From positions 23,008 through 87,007 of the forward strand of contig NZ_JHXL01000005.1 of assembly GCF_000687735.1 (NCBI RefSeq): 64,000 nucleotides of DNA. Direction: 5' to 3'. Shown here piece by piece: positions 8,806 through 17,476 of the stretch (position 1 is the stretch's first letter; every line of letters begins with the position of its first letter). Below the pieces are notes generated by a model that made no database searches, had not been told where the DNA came from, and worked only from the letters and a program-made list of their open reading frames with translations. This stretch comes from Acholeplasma equifetale ATCC 29724 (GTDB lineage Bacteria; Bacillota_I; Bacilli_A; Acholeplasmatales; Acholeplasmataceae). Both the position numbers and the translations under genes were made by a program.

Positions 8806-10050
8806 CTATTTTTGACTATTCTTATAATTTTCAATTGCATCCTTCACTTCAAATCCAAAGTCAGCAATTATTAACTCTGTATCTGGTTTTATATAAAGAG
8901 TTTCAATGCCCTCTAATGCTTCTTTTAATAATGGTTCAAAATCAAACTTTTGTTCTTCTTCTAAACATTTTTCAAGTTTTGGATGTGTGATAGGATTTTT
9001 TGGTACATAAACCGCACAACAATCACTAAAAGGACGTATTGAAATATCAAATGTATCTATTTTTTTAGATATATCGATGATTCTATTTTTATCATCAGTA
9101 ATTACAGGTCTTAAAATTGGAATATTTGTCACATTTTCAACAACACGAATTGAATCTAATGTCTGGCTTGCTACTTGTCCAACAGATTCACCATTAACGA
9201 GTGCTAAAATATTATGACTTAAAGCATAGCGTTCTGCCAATCGATACATCATGCGGCGCATGATTGTAATAATATATGGATCACTTACTTTAGAAAGAAT
9301 CGTTTCATGAATATGAATGAATGGTACAAGATGTAATTTGATTGTATTCTTCGGCATAAAATGTGCTAATTTTTTAGATATATCAATAACTTTTTGAACA
9401 GATTCCAATGGTGTTAATGGTGTTGATTCAAAATGGAATAATTCAACTTCAACCCCTTGTTTCATCATTAAATATGCCGCTACAGGTGAATCAATACCAC
9501 CAGACAACATAACTAATCCTTTACCATTTAATCCAATTGGAAATCCACCAAGTAAAGGTACTTTACTCATAAAAATATAAGCACCATCATGACGTACTTC
9601 AATTTCTAATTTGTATTCTGGATTTTTAACATCTACTGTAAATCCTTGTAATTCGGGTAAAATGATTTTACTTACAGCTTGAGATATTTCTAATGAGGTC
9701 ATCGGAAATCTTTTATCTGCACGCTTGGTTTCAATTTTCATTGAACCAGGTTTTTTAGATTCGCTTAAAATAACTTCTTTAGCAAGCTTTGCAATTTCAT
9801 CTATTTGGTTTGTTGTTCGATAAATCATTGAATATGAGTGTAATCCACTGACATAGTTTAATGATTTTATAACTTTATCTCTTTCATCTTTTTCTGTATG
9901 AATAATAATACGATCATGTTGAAATTCATATTCAACATTTAAACCTTTTAATTTTTCTTTTAATATACGTCGGACTTGATTGATAAAGGTTGGTTTATTT
10001 TTACCTTTTAATACTAAATCTCCAAAACGTAATAAAAACATGTCTTTCAT
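8806..10050 (-). CDS. thiI: tRNA sulfurtransferase ThiI (4-thiouridine synthesis)
   Basis: ThiI activates U8 of tRNA by adenylation and inserts sulfur, and in some bacteria also feeds thiazole synthesis. Residues 60-165 are the THUMP domain; MLSGGIDSPVAAYLMMKQG around 182 is the PP-loop ATP pyrophosphatase motif. SDCCAVYVPKNPITHP is the conserved cysteine segment. The C-terminal rhodanese domain of the enterobacterial enzyme is absent, as in Firmicutes, where a dedicated cysteine desulfurase gives the sulfur; SufS at 17477 is the only candidate in view. 414 residues, full length for this subtype. Confidence 0.95.
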   Translation of the reverse strand: MKDMFLLRFGDLVLKGKNKPTFINQVRRILKEKLKGLNVEYEFQHDRIIIHTEKDERDKVIKSLNYVSGLHSYSMIYRTTNQIDEIAKLAKEVILSESKKPGSMKIETKRADKRFPMTSLEISQAVSKIILPELQGFTVDVKNPEYKLEIEVRHDGAYIFMSKVPLLGGFPIGLNGKGLVMLSGGIDSPVAAYLMMKQGVEVELFHFESTPLTPLESVQKVIDISKKLAHFMPKNTIKLHLVPFIHIHETILSKVSDPYIITIMRRMMYRLAERYALSHNILALVNGESVGQVASQTLDSIRVVENVTNIPILRPVITDDKNRIIDISKKIDTFDISIRPFSDCCAVYVPKNPITHPKLEKCLEEEQKFDFEPLLKEALEGIETLYIKPDTELIIADFGFEVKDAIENYKNSQK

Positions 10051-10174
10051 GATATCACCGAGTTTATTATATCATTATAGGCCGAATTCTAAATGAAAAT
10101 CTTACATAATTTGTTTCTTTTATGAATATACATATATATTTATATATATTTTTAGCTAATTATGTATAATTATA

Positions 10175-10367
10175 TTGACATTTATATATGTTTCATATAA
10201 AATAAATAAGCGGTCAAAAGCAGGCTATTTTTTATATTATAAATATCCCTTCATCTTTAGGATGATCTAAGTAGCTTTATCTGCTTTAAAGTGAAAGGAT
10301 TTCAAGTGGATTATATAGTACAAAAGATGGTGATTTTGCCCCAAAATATTAAAAGGAGGAAAATCAA
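10175..10367 (+). promoter_or_regulatory. rpsD promoter and structured leader, candidate S4 autoregulatory element
   Basis: The 317-bp gap between thiI and rpsD holds a promoter TTGACA (10175-10180) with -10 TAAAAT (10198-10203, 17-bp spacing), then about 155 nt of leader. It contains long-range pairing AAAGCAG (10217-10223) with CTGCTTT (10281-10287), GCTA with TAGC inside it, and a perfect TCATC/GATGA hairpin (10251-10265). S4 represses its own mRNA through leader structures in Firmicutes, so an S4-binding leader is likely, but I cannot match it to a known class. The ribosome site is AAAAGGAGG. Confidence 0.6.
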
Positions 10368-10964
10368 ATGTCACGTTATACAGGACCAACTTGGAAAATT
10401 GCTAGACGTTTAGGCTATTCAATTTCAGAAAGTGGTAAAGAATTAAAGAAAAGACCTTATGCACCAGGACAACACGGTCAACGCCGTGCAAAATTATCTG
10501 ACTACGGTAGCCAATTACAAGAAAAGCAAAAGGTTCGCTTTACTTACGGTGTTTCTGAAAAACAATTAGTTAAAACATTTAAAGAAGCTGGCAAACTTCA
10601 AGGTAAACACGGTGAAAACTTCTTAAAGTTACTCGAAGCAAGACTTGATAACATCGTTTATCGTTTAGGTTTCGCAAGTACTCGTGCTCAAGCTAGACAA
10701 TTAGTTAACCACGGTCATATCTTAGTTGATGGTAAAAAAGTTGATATTCCATCATACAGATTAGTTCCAGGTCAAAAAATTGAATTAAGAGAAAAGAGCA
10801 AGAACTTAGTTATCGTTAAAGCTGCTAAAGAAGCTCAATTCGCTCGTGTTGACTATGTATCTGTTGATGAAAATGGTGTTGGCGTATTCGCTAGATATCC
10901 AGAAAGAAATGAATTCTTAACAGATATTAACGAACAATTAATCGTTGAATTCTACAACCGTTAA
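10368..10964 (+). CDS. rpsD: 30S ribosomal protein S4
   Basis: Primary 16S rRNA-binding protein and assembly initiator. The 198-residue sequence has the N-terminal [16 protein letters not shown], then [12 protein letters not shown], and a C-terminal S4 domain [34 protein letters not shown]. No zinc-finger cysteines are present, so it is the zinc-free form. Single gene with its own promoter, leader and terminator. Confidence 0.98.
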   Translation: MSRYTGPTWKIARRLGYSISESGKELKKRPYAPGQHGQRRAKLSDYGSQLQEKQKVRFTYGVSEKQLVKTFKEAGKLQGKHGENFLKLLEARLDNIVYRLGFASTRAQARQLVNHGHILVDGKKVDIPSYRLVPGQKIELREKSKNLVIVKAAKEAQFARVDYVSVDENGVGVFARYPERNEFLTDINEQLIVEFYNR

Positions 10965-10972
10965 TTAAAACA

Positions 10973-11001
10973 AAAGGACTTTTTGAAATAGTCCTTTTTT
11001 T
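10973..11001 (+). terminator. Rho-independent terminator after rpsD
   Basis: Stem AAAGGACT (10973-10980) / AGTCCTTT (10990-10997), nine-base loop, then a T-run. Confidence 0.92.
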
Positions 11002-11018
11002 CTTGTCTTAATTATTAG

Positions 11019-11441
11019 CTACTTATCTAAATTAAGTAAAAATATTGTTTCGTCTTTATTTAATACAAATGTGACATCACTGTTCATTAAGTTTAATGTA
11101 TCTTTTTTAGTAAAATATGCTTCTGTTTTATAAATTTTATCTTTATATGAAACAACCAATTTATAATATCCACCAAAAGCACTTTCTTTATCTTTAATGT
11201 AACCTTTTAATATAGAATTATCTTTTGATATTTCAAAAAATTTTGATTTTTTATTTTTAGTCAGCAAAATCATAATAATTGAAACACCCAATAACACAAC
11301 GCTTAAAATTATAAGTATTAATCTTAAAATACCAGATAATACAACTAAAGAAATTACACCAATCAATATAAATATACCACCATATAACATCCATAAATTC
11401 ATGAATTTTTTATATTGTTTTGTTGTAATAGATTGATACAT
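11019..11441 (-). CDS. Small membrane protein of unknown function
   Basis: A 140-residue protein not recognised. Two adjacent hydrophobic helices (about residues 15-36 and 38-61, LWMLYGGIFILIGVISLVVL and LRLILIILSVVLLGVSIIMILL) are followed by a positively charged stretch and a soluble beta-rich domain of about 75 residues (YYKLVVSYKDKIYKTEAYF). By the positive-inside rule the C-terminal domain is probably cytoplasmic. It stands alone between the rpsD and tpiA terminators; no function is proposed. Confidence 0.7.
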   Translation of the reverse strand: MYQSITTKQYKKFMNLWMLYGGIFILIGVISLVVLSGILRLILIILSVVLLGVSIIMILLTKNKKSKFFEISKDNSILKGYIKDKESAFGGYYKLVVSYKDKIYKTEAYFTKKDTLNLMNSDVTFVLNKDETIFLLNLDK

Positions 11442-11523
11442 ACTAAAATCCCCCTTTTGAGTCGTTCTGTAATATTATCTTAATATAATATTTTAAAAAA
11501 CAATTACTTTTTGATTATATACA

Positions 11524-11552
11524 TAAAAAAATAGGCTTGTTTTAAGCCTATT
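11524..11552 (-). terminator. Terminator of the pgk-xre-HPr-tpiA operon
   Basis: Nine-bp stem AATAGGCTT (11530-11538) / AAGCCTATT (11544-11552) with a five-base loop; minus-strand T-run at 11524-11531. Confidence 0.92.
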
Positions 11553-11557
11553 TTTAT

Positions 11558-12322
11558 TTAAAATTCTAATGCTGCTTTTGTAAATTCTAAGAAGTTGTTT
11601 GGATCTAATGATGCACCACCAATTAATGCACCATCAATATCTGATTGAGCTAATAAACTTCTGATGTTATCAGTTTTAACTGATCCACCATAAAGAATTC
11701 TAACAGCTTCTGATACTTCTGCTCCATATAATGCTTTAACTTTTTCACGTACATCTTTGATTGTGTCATTAGCCATTTCAGGAGTTGCAGTTTTACCAGT
11801 ACCGATAGCCCAAACTGGTTCATATGCAATAATAACTTTAGCTGCATCAGCAGGATGAATATCCTTGAATGCTATTTCTAATTGATGATCTAAAACTGCT
11901 TTTGTACGTCCAGATTCACGTTCATCTAATTGTTCACCAATGCAAAGAATTGGTGTAATTTCGTGTTTAATAGCTGCATGTAATTTCTTGTTGACTGTTT
12001 CATCTGTTTCGTTAAAATAACTTCTTCTTTCGCTGTGACCAATTAAAACGTATTCTGCACCAGCAGTTTTCACTTGTAATGGTGAATTTTCACCAGTGAA
12101 TGCACCTTCATCCATGTAATGCATATTTTGAGCACCAATACGGATGTTTTCACCTTCTCTTTTAACTAATAAGTTTAAAAGAATTGAAGGTGCACAAATA
12201 ATAGATTCTACTTTTGAGCGTGCAGGTACTAATTCATTTACTTGGAAAATAAATGCTAAAGCCTCATCTTTAGTTTTATACATTTTCCAGTTAGCTGCAA
12301 TAACAGGTATTCTTTTGTTCAT
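11558..12322 (-). CDS. tpiA: Triosephosphate isomerase
   Basis: Interconverts dihydroxyacetone phosphate and glyceraldehyde 3-phosphate in glycolysis. Full-length 254 residues: AANWKMYKT with catalytic Lys, IGHSERR with catalytic His, AYEPVWAIGTGKTATPE with catalytic Glu and the flexible lid, and LYGGSVKTDN plus GALIGGASL for phosphate binding. Last gene of a glycolytic operon with pgk upstream. Confidence 0.98.
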   Translation of the reverse strand: MNKRIPVIAANWKMYKTKDEALAFIFQVNELVPARSKVESIICAPSILLNLLVKREGENIRIGAQNMHYMDEGAFTGENSPLQVKTAGAEYVLIGHSERRSYFNETDETVNKKLHAAIKHEITPILCIGEQLDERESGRTKAVLDHQLEIAFKDIHPADAAKVIIAYEPVWAIGTGKTATPEMANDTIKDVREKVKALYGAEVSEAVRILYGGSVKTDNIRSLLAQSDIDGALIGGASLDPNNFLEFTKAALEF

Positions 12323-12327
12323 GTTAA

Positions 12328-12573
12328 TTACCCTAAAATTGAAGAGATTTCTTTAATTGCTTCTTCAGCATGAGGTCCTGAAGCAACGATTTTTACGTTT
12401 TCACCCTTAGGTACAGCTAAGCTCATTAAACCTAAGATTGATTTTAAGTCAACAACTTTGTCTTTATAATGAAGTCTAATATCAACAGCATATTTTGAAG
12501 CAGTTTGAACGACTTTAGCAGCTAATGTCGCATGAAGTCCTGCAGTTGAACCAATGATAATTTCTTTTTCCAT
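12328..12573 (-). CDS. HPr-like phosphocarrier with altered active site
   Basis: An 81-residue HPr-fold protein. The start is ATG 12573, behind AAAGGAGAAGAAC; the upstream in-frame ATG at 12615 overlaps the previous gene and lacks a ribosome site. TAGLHATLAAKVVQTASKY aligns with the PTS active-site region, but the invariant Arg and Pro after His (HARPA) are Thr16 and Leu17. His14 remains. The regulatory region DLKSILGLMSLAVPKG is intact with Ser45 at the HprK phosphorylation position. It may therefore serve mainly as a Crh-like corepressor of CcpA rather than a PTS phosphocarrier. It lies between an XRE-cupin regulator and tpiA. Confidence 0.85.
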   Translation of the reverse strand: MEKEIIIGSTAGLHATLAAKVVQTASKYAVDIRLHYKDKVVDLKSILGLMSLAVPKGENVKIVASGPHAEEAIKEISSILG

Positions 12574-12587
12574 GTTCTTCTCCTTTA

Positions 12588-13136
12588 CTAAAACATTGGT
12601 GGGGTTGAAATCCAAAGTACTCTAGCTACACTATGACCATGATTTAGTAAATAGTGTTCTTTGTTTGCCATATAGTAGAAGGTTTCACCCTTTTTCACAA
12701 TATATCTTTTTTTATTAAGTACGAGTGTGATTTGTCCTTCAAGGACATAACCAAATTCTTCACCAGGATGTGGATCATCAATTTCAGATTGTCCACCTGG
12801 TTTAATTTCTATGATGATTGGTTCCATTTCATATTTTTGTGCATTAGGTACAATCCATGAAATGACTGAACCAATATCATCAAACGCTTTTTCATAAAAG
12901 TCATCTTTTGTAAATACGATGTTTGCATCTTCATCTTCTGGTTTAGAGAAAAATTCATGAACTTCAACACCTAATACTTCAAGAATCGCAAATAGCGTTT
13001 GAATCGATGGGGATGTTAGGTTATTTTCAAGTTGTGAGATGTAGCCTTTGGTAAGTTCTAAGCGATTCGCTAATTCTTCTTGGGTTAAGTTATTTCCTAA
13101 CCTTAAAGCTCGAATTTTTTTACCAATGTCTATCAT
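12588..13136 (-). CDS. XRE-family transcriptional regulator with C-terminal cupin domain
   Basis: A 182-residue regulator. Residues 5-58 are a Cro/C1-type helix-turn-helix (IGKKIRALRLGNNLTQEELANRLELTKGYISQLE). Residues 105-178 are a small cupin barrel (PGGQSEIDDPHPGEEFGYVLEGQITLVLNKKRYIVKKGETFYY). This HTH-cupin layout is shared with PuuR-like regulators that sense a small ligand. The start codon overlaps the pgk stop (TAATG), so it is translated from the glycolytic operon and may control it; the ligand is unknown. The cupin metal ligands are partly kept (His, Glu). Confidence 0.88.
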   Translation of the reverse strand: MIDIGKKIRALRLGNNLTQEELANRLELTKGYISQLENNLTSPSIQTLFAILEVLGVEVHEFFSKPEDEDANIVFTKDDFYEKAFDDIGSVISWIVPNAQKYEMEPIIIEIKPGGQSEIDDPHPGEEFGYVLEGQITLVLNKKRYIVKKGETFYYMANKEHYLLNHGHSVARVLWISTPPMF

Positions 13137-14335
13137 TATTTATCTTGTACGCAAGCAATACCTGGCAATACTTTTCCTTCTAAATATTCAAGTGAAGCTC
13201 CGCCACCTGTTGAGATGTGTGAGAATTTATCTTCAAGATTGAATTTAGCAACTGCTGCTGCTGAATCACCACCACCAACGATTGTAACTGCTTTACCTTG
13301 AAGGTCAGCTAATGCTAATGCAACTTGTTTAGTACCGTTAGCGAATGCATCCATTTCGAATACACCTTGAGGTCCGTTCCATACAACAGTCTTAGCATCT
13401 TTAAGAATTTCTTTGAATCTTTCAACTGTCTTAGGTCCGATATCTAATCCCATTTCATCTTCTGGAATTTCATTGAATTGACGAACGTTAACTTCAGTAT
13501 TTGCATCAAATGCTTTACCTGTTAATACGTCAAATCCTAATTCAATCTTGCCATTTGCTTTCTCAAGTAATTCTTTAGCTAAATCAACTTTATCCAACTC
13601 AACTAATGACTTACCAACTTCATAGCCTAAAGCTTTTAAGAATGTAAATGCCATACCGCCGCCAATTAATACTTTATCAGCAACTTTTAAAAGGTTAGTA
13701 ATAACTTCTATCTTATCACTTACTTTAGCACCACCTAAAATTGCTACGAAAGGTCTTTCAGGATTTTCTAAAGCACCACCGATGAAGTTAATTTCTTTTT
13801 CAAGTAATAAACCTGCAACCGCTTCTTTGATATTGGATGAAATACCAACGTTAGAAGCATGTGCTCTATGTGCTGTACCGAAAGCATCGTTAATGAATAC
13901 ATCCCCTAATGAAGCCCAGTATTTACCTAATTCAGGATCATTACCAGATTCTTTTTTACCTTCTAAGTCTTCGAATCTAGTATTTTCAAACATTAAAACA
14001 TCCCCAGGTTTTAATGCGTTAATTGCATCTTCTAATTCTTTTCCGCGAGTTTGTCCAACAAAGATAACATCTTTATTGATTAATTCGCCTAATCTTTTAG
14101 CAACCGGTCTCATTGAGTTAGTTGCTTTATCAGCTTCAGTCTTAATACGACCTAAATGTGAGAATAAAATTGCTTTCCCACCTGCTTTGATAACATATTC
14201 AATTGTTGGTAAAGCCGCAACAATTCTTGTGTCATCAGTAATATTTCCTTCTTTGTCTAGTGGTACGTTAAAGTCAACACGCACTAAGACTTTTTTATCT
14301 TTTAATTCGATATCTCTTAATGTTTTTTTCGCCAT
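13136..14335 (-). CDS. pgk: Phosphoglycerate kinase
   Basis: Glycolytic enzyme making ATP from 1,3-bisphosphoglycerate. The 399 residues include the N-terminal [51 protein letters not shown], and the nucleotide loop GGDSAAAV and [14 protein letters not shown]. First gene of the operon pgk-xre-HPr-tpiA; a -10 box TATAAT lies at 14376-14381 with a weak TGTAAA -35 (14399-14404). Confidence 0.98.
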   Translation of the reverse strand: MAKKTLRDIELKDKKVLVRVDFNVPLDKEGNITDDTRIVAALPTIEYVIKAGGKAILFSHLGRIKTEADKATNSMRPVAKRLGELINKDVIFVGQTRGKELEDAINALKPGDVLMFENTRFEDLEGKKESGNDPELGKYWASLGDVFINDAFGTAHRAHASNVGISSNIKEAVAGLLLEKEINFIGGALENPERPFVAILGGAKVSDKIEVITNLLKVADKVLIGGGMAFTFLKALGYEVGKSLVELDKVDLAKELLEKANGKIELGFDVLTGKAFDANTEVNVRQFNEIPEDEMGLDIGPKTVERFKEILKDAKTVVWNGPQGVFEMDAFANGTKQVALALADLQGKAVTIVGGGDSAAAVAKFNLEDKFSHISTGGGASLEYLEGKVLPGIACVQDK

Positions 14336-14375
14336 GTCGAATCTCCTTTTTATGTATAGTTTTTGGTCATTTCCT

Positions 14376-14404
14376 ATTATACCACGAATGATTTTCAGTT
14401 TACA
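14376..14404 (-). promoter_or_regulatory. Promoter of the pgk operon
   Basis: Minus-strand TATAAT at 14376-14381 and TGTAAA at 14399-14404 with 17-bp spacing. The -35 is weak (no TTG), so an activator or extended contacts may matter. No convincing cre site is seen here. Confidence 0.5.
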
Positions 14405-14428
14405 TATGAATTAATAGTGAAAGTGTAT

Positions 14429-14836
14429 TCATAGTAAACTTTTTTTATATTTATCGATTAAAGATATACTCATAACTAATCTTTCATAGATATTTAGACT
14501 TAAATTTACCATGATTACATCATCATTATGAAAATGGATGCATATGCTTTCATTCATTTTTTTGATATATCTAATCTCTTTATAATTGATAAATATTGTC
14601 TCATAATCTTTGTAACTTTTATCATAAATAAAAATATAAAAATCATTTATAAAAAAAGGTATTTTATATTTAAGATTCAACATTTTTCTTACACTTTTTA
14701 TATAACCTTCAAGACTTGATAAATTTTTATGATAAAGTTCTTTAATAATACCTAATGCACTTCTTCCCATTTTTATTTTTCCAGGATAAATATAGCCACC
14801 GTCGATTTCATTTTTAATATAATTGATTGTTTTCAT
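14429..14836 (-). CDS. ComK-like protein (competence transcription factor family)
   Basis: A 135-residue soluble protein. Its order of features follows ComK: SALGIIKELYHKNLSSLEGYIKSVRKML matches the PLxIIDRSCxxFGSSYxGR...GT segment, then KYKIPFFIND (HKxPIxxD), YIFIYDKSYKDYETIFINYKEI (IFFPTxSxxxxxCxWI), and ICIHFHNDDVIMVNLSLNIYERLVMSISLI (xxFxNGxxxxLxxSxxxxxxQxxR). No other family fits as well. ComK activates DNA-uptake genes in Bacillus; no com gene is visible here. The sequence is very divergent and shorter than ComK, so function is open. Divergent from the next gene, start about 57 bp apart. Confidence 0.55.
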   Translation of the reverse strand: MKTINYIKNEIDGGYIYPGKIKMGRSALGIIKELYHKNLSSLEGYIKSVRKMLNLKYKIPFFINDFYIFIYDKSYKDYETIFINYKEIRYIKKMNESICIHFHNDDVIMVNLSLNIYERLVMSISLIDKYKKSLL

Positions 14837-14896
14837 ACTCTTATTTTATAGTGTTATAATAAATAAGAGAATACAACAAAGAAGGTATTGCATATG
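14831..14896 (+). promoter_or_regulatory. Promoter and start of the phytoene-synthase-like gene
   Basis: Extended -10 TGTTATAAT (TATAAT 14855-14860) with TTTTCA (14831-14836) 18 bp upstream. GAAGG (14881-14885) places the start at ATG 14894; an in-frame TTG at 14888 is too close to it. Confidence 0.6.
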
Positions 14897-15592
14897 TTCC
14901 TTAAAAATGAATATTTAGAATCTATTAAAGATAAAAAAATAAAAATTTTATATGAAATAGTTTCAAATCATTTAAATTATGTTAGAAAATTAGATACTGT
15001 TGATAGCTTAAATATATATATAAAAGATATTTTAAGTTTCATTAATGGCTATACGCCTAAGGATAAAAAATTTAAACAACTTAGAAAATATTTTTTATAT
15101 GCACCTTTGAACTTAGATTTTTTATATCAATATACAAAAATAAAAATTGAATATTTAGAAAATCCCAAACTAAGACGTTTAGATGATTTAATGATTTATT
15201 TTGAAAAACAATCTTTATTTGGTATGCTACTTTTTATCACAGATCCAAAAGCACAAATCCATTTAGAACCTATCTTATTGCTATCTAAAATTGATAAAAT
15301 CTATGAAACACTTTTACATTTAAATGAGCTTAAACAAACTAACCAAATCCATTTACCTATCCAATTGATTGAAGATTATGGATTAGAGATTGTATTAGAT
15401 AAAAATGTTTATTTGATGAATGATCGTTTCTTTGGTGTTTGGAATTTATTTTATATTAAACTTAATCAACTCTTAGAGTCTTTAAAACCAAAAATGATTT
15501 TATTTGATGATTTACATCAAGAATTAATATTTAATTATTTATCCATTCGAAAAGATGATCTTAACCATTTTCAAAAGACATTAAAAAAATGA
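14894..15592 (+). CDS. Degenerate squalene/phytoene synthase-like protein
   Basis: A 232-residue, all-helical soluble protein. LRRLDDLMIYFEKQSLFGMLLF resembles the L..YC..VAGTVGLM helix of squalene/phytoene synthases, and IYETLLHLNELKQTNQIHLPIQLIEDYGL resembles [30 protein letters not shown]. Both aspartate-rich motifs that bind Mg-diphosphate are missing: the N-terminal DDxVD helix is absent and the second DxxED reads HLNELK. It is thus shorter than active enzymes and probably not catalytic. Some Acholeplasma make carotenoids, others do not; this may be a relic or a repurposed homologue. It faces the ComK-like gene. Confidence 0.45.
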   Translation: MFLKNEYLESIKDKKIKILYEIVSNHLNYVRKLDTVDSLNIYIKDILSFINGYTPKDKKFKQLRKYFLYAPLNLDFLYQYTKIKIEYLENPKLRRLDDLMIYFEKQSLFGMLLFITDPKAQIHLEPILLLSKIDKIYETLLHLNELKQTNQIHLPIQLIEDYGLEIVLDKNVYLMNDRFFGVWNLFYIKLNQLLESLKPKMILFDDLHQELIFNYLSIRKDDLNHFQKTLKK

Positions 15593-15618
15593 TGCATAAT
15601 GCATCATTTTATTTTTTT
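15586..15618. terminator. Bidirectional terminator between the synthase-like gene and sufB
   Basis: Palindrome AAAATGATGCAT (15586-15597) / ATGCATCATTTT (15599-15610) with T-runs on both sides; overlaps the plus-strand stop codon. It can end both convergent transcripts. Confidence 0.8.
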
Positions 15619-17026
15619 ATCCTAATGAACCTTCCATTTCAAGTTTAATGAGTTGGTTTAATTCGACTGCATATTCCATTGGTAACTCTTTAGCAAATGG
15701 TTCAATGAATCCCATAACAATCATTTCTGTTGCTTCTTCTTCAGTTAAACCACGGCTCATTAAATAGAATAGTTGTTCTTCTGAAATTTTTGAAACTGTT
15801 GCTTCATGTTGTAAGAAGACATCACTATTTTTAATCACGTTTGTAGGGATTGTATCTGATGTTGAAATACCGTCAAGTAAAATTGTATCACATTCAATAT
15901 TTGCTCTTGAACCTTTAGCATTTTTACCAAAGACAACTTTACCACGATAATTGACCTTTCCACCACCACGAGCAATCGACTTAGATACAATGCTTGAAGT
16001 TGTATTAGGTGCAACGTGAATCATTCTAGCACCTGCGTCTTGCCATTGATTTTTACCAGCAAATGCAATACTAATTGTTGTACCTTTTGCATGTTCTCCT
16101 AATAAAATACATGATGGATATTTCATATTGACATTAGAACCAATGTTACCATCAATCCATTCCATATGTCCGTTTTCATAAACATGTGCACGTTTGGTTA
16201 CTAAGTTTAAAACATTATTACTCCAGTTTTGAATTGTGGTATAACGACATGTTGCATCCTTTTTAACAATAACTTCAACGATTGCAGCATGTAATGAATC
16301 TTTTGAATAAACTGGTGCTGTACATCCTTCAACATAATTCACATACGCACCTTCATCAACAATGATTAATGTTCTTTCAAATTGTCCTGCTTGTTCTGAG
16401 TTAATTCTAAAATAACTTTGAAGTGGTTTTGTAACTTTAACACCTTTTGGAACATAAATAAATGATCCACCACTCCATACAGCACTATTTAATGCAGCAT
16501 ATTTGTTGTCATTCATTGGAACGACAGTTCCAAAATACTCTTTAAATAACTCTGGATATTTTTTTAATGCTGTATCTGTGTCACAATAAATAACACCTAA
16601 TTTTTCTAATTCTTCGCTGTTTGCATGATAAACAACTTCTGATTCAAATTGGCTTGAAACACCTGCTAAATATTTGCGTTCTGCTTCAGGAATACCTAAA
16701 CGTTCAAAAGTTTTTTTAATTTCAACAGGTACTTCATCCCATGAGTTTGTTGTTCTTTCACTGGATTTAATATAATAAGTGATTTCATCAAAATTAATAA
16801 AACTTAAGTCTGGTCCCCATGATGGATTTGGAATGTTCATGAAATTTTCATAAGCCTTAACTCTAAATTCAGTCATCCATGATGGTTCATTTTTAATTTT
16901 TGAGATTTCTCTAACAATATTTTCATTAATACCTTTACCTGTATCATAAACAGGTTTTGAAGGTGTGATAAATCCATATTGATACTCACCAACAATCTCA
17001 TTTACTTTTTTCTTTGTATCATCCAT
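15617..17026 (-). CDS. sufB: Fe-S cluster assembly scaffold SufB
   Basis: SufB forms the SufBC2D scaffold on which iron-sulfur clusters are built. The 469 residues contain [39 protein letters not shown] with the conserved Cys, [15 protein letters not shown] and the C-terminal [26 protein letters not shown] shared with SufD. It is the last gene of the operon, with an 8-bp overlap with sufU. Confidence 0.97.
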   Translation of the reverse strand: MDDTKKKVNEIVGEYQYGFITPSKPVYDTGKGINENIVREISKIKNEPSWMTEFRVKAYENFMNIPNPSWGPDLSFINFDEITYYIKSSERTTNSWDEVPVEIKKTFERLGIPEAERKYLAGVSSQFESEVVYHANSEELEKLGVIYCDTDTALKKYPELFKEYFGTVVPMNDNKYAALNSAVWSGGSFIYVPKGVKVTKPLQSYFRINSEQAGQFERTLIIVDEGAYVNYVEGCTAPVYSKDSLHAAIVEVIVKKDATCRYTTIQNWSNNVLNLVTKRAHVYENGHMEWIDGNIGSNVNMKYPSCILLGEHAKGTTISIAFAGKNQWQDAGARMIHVAPNTTSSIVSKSIARGGGKVNYRGKVVFGKNAKGSRANIECDTILLDGISTSDTIPTNVIKNSDVFLQHEATVSKISEEQLFYLMSRGLTEEEATEMIVMGFIEPFAKELPMEYAVELNQLIKLEMEGSLG

Positions 17027-17465
17027 GGGTAATCTCCTTTTTCTTTTCTAGTAAACCTTGTTCATAAGCTTTCCATGCTAATGTTGCGCATTTAACACGT
17101 GCAGGAAAATCATGAACGGTTTCATATGCTTTAGCATCCATAACTAATTTTTTATCATCATAAGGTTCTCCCTTAATTAATTCATAAAACTGATGGATTG
17201 CCTCTAATCCTTCTTCAATGGTTTTTCCAACAAGTGTAATTGATGCAACACTTGCTGATGAACAGCATATACTACAACCTACACCCTCATGACGTACATC
17301 TTTAATCATGCCATCTTCAATGTAAAGTTGTACAACCATTTCATCACCACAAGTTGGGTTATTTAAATGGACTATCAAGTACTGATCATTTTTTACTAAT
17401 CCACGATATTTAGGATTTTTATAATGATCCATAATTACTTGTCTGTATAAATTCTTTAAGTCCAT
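17019..17465 (-). CDS. sufU: Zinc-dependent sulfurtransferase/scaffold SufU
   Basis: SufU accepts persulfide sulfur from SufS and passes it on to SufB in Firmicutes. About 148 residues starting [22 protein letters not shown]; the three cysteines and Asp that bind zinc are visible in [21 protein letters not shown] and [12 protein letters not shown]. The start is ATG 17465, preceded by AAAGGAAAA; an in-frame TTG at 17480 would sit inside that ribosome site. It lies between sufS and sufB, the standard Firmicutes partner position. Confidence 0.95.
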   Translation of the reverse strand: MDLKNLYRQVIMDHYKNPKYRGLVKNDQYLIVHLNNPTCGDEMVVQLYIEDGMIKDVRHEGVGCSICCSSASVASITLVGKTIEEGLEAIHQFYELIKGEPYDDKKLVMDAKAYETVHDFPARVKCATLAWKAYEQGLLEKKKEITHG

Positions 17466-17476
17466 AGTTTTTCCTT

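Noticed and set aside
13782..14414. 210-codon plus-strand frame
   Set aside because: It lies antisense to pgk and shows no protein-like motif; a shadow of the coding frame.
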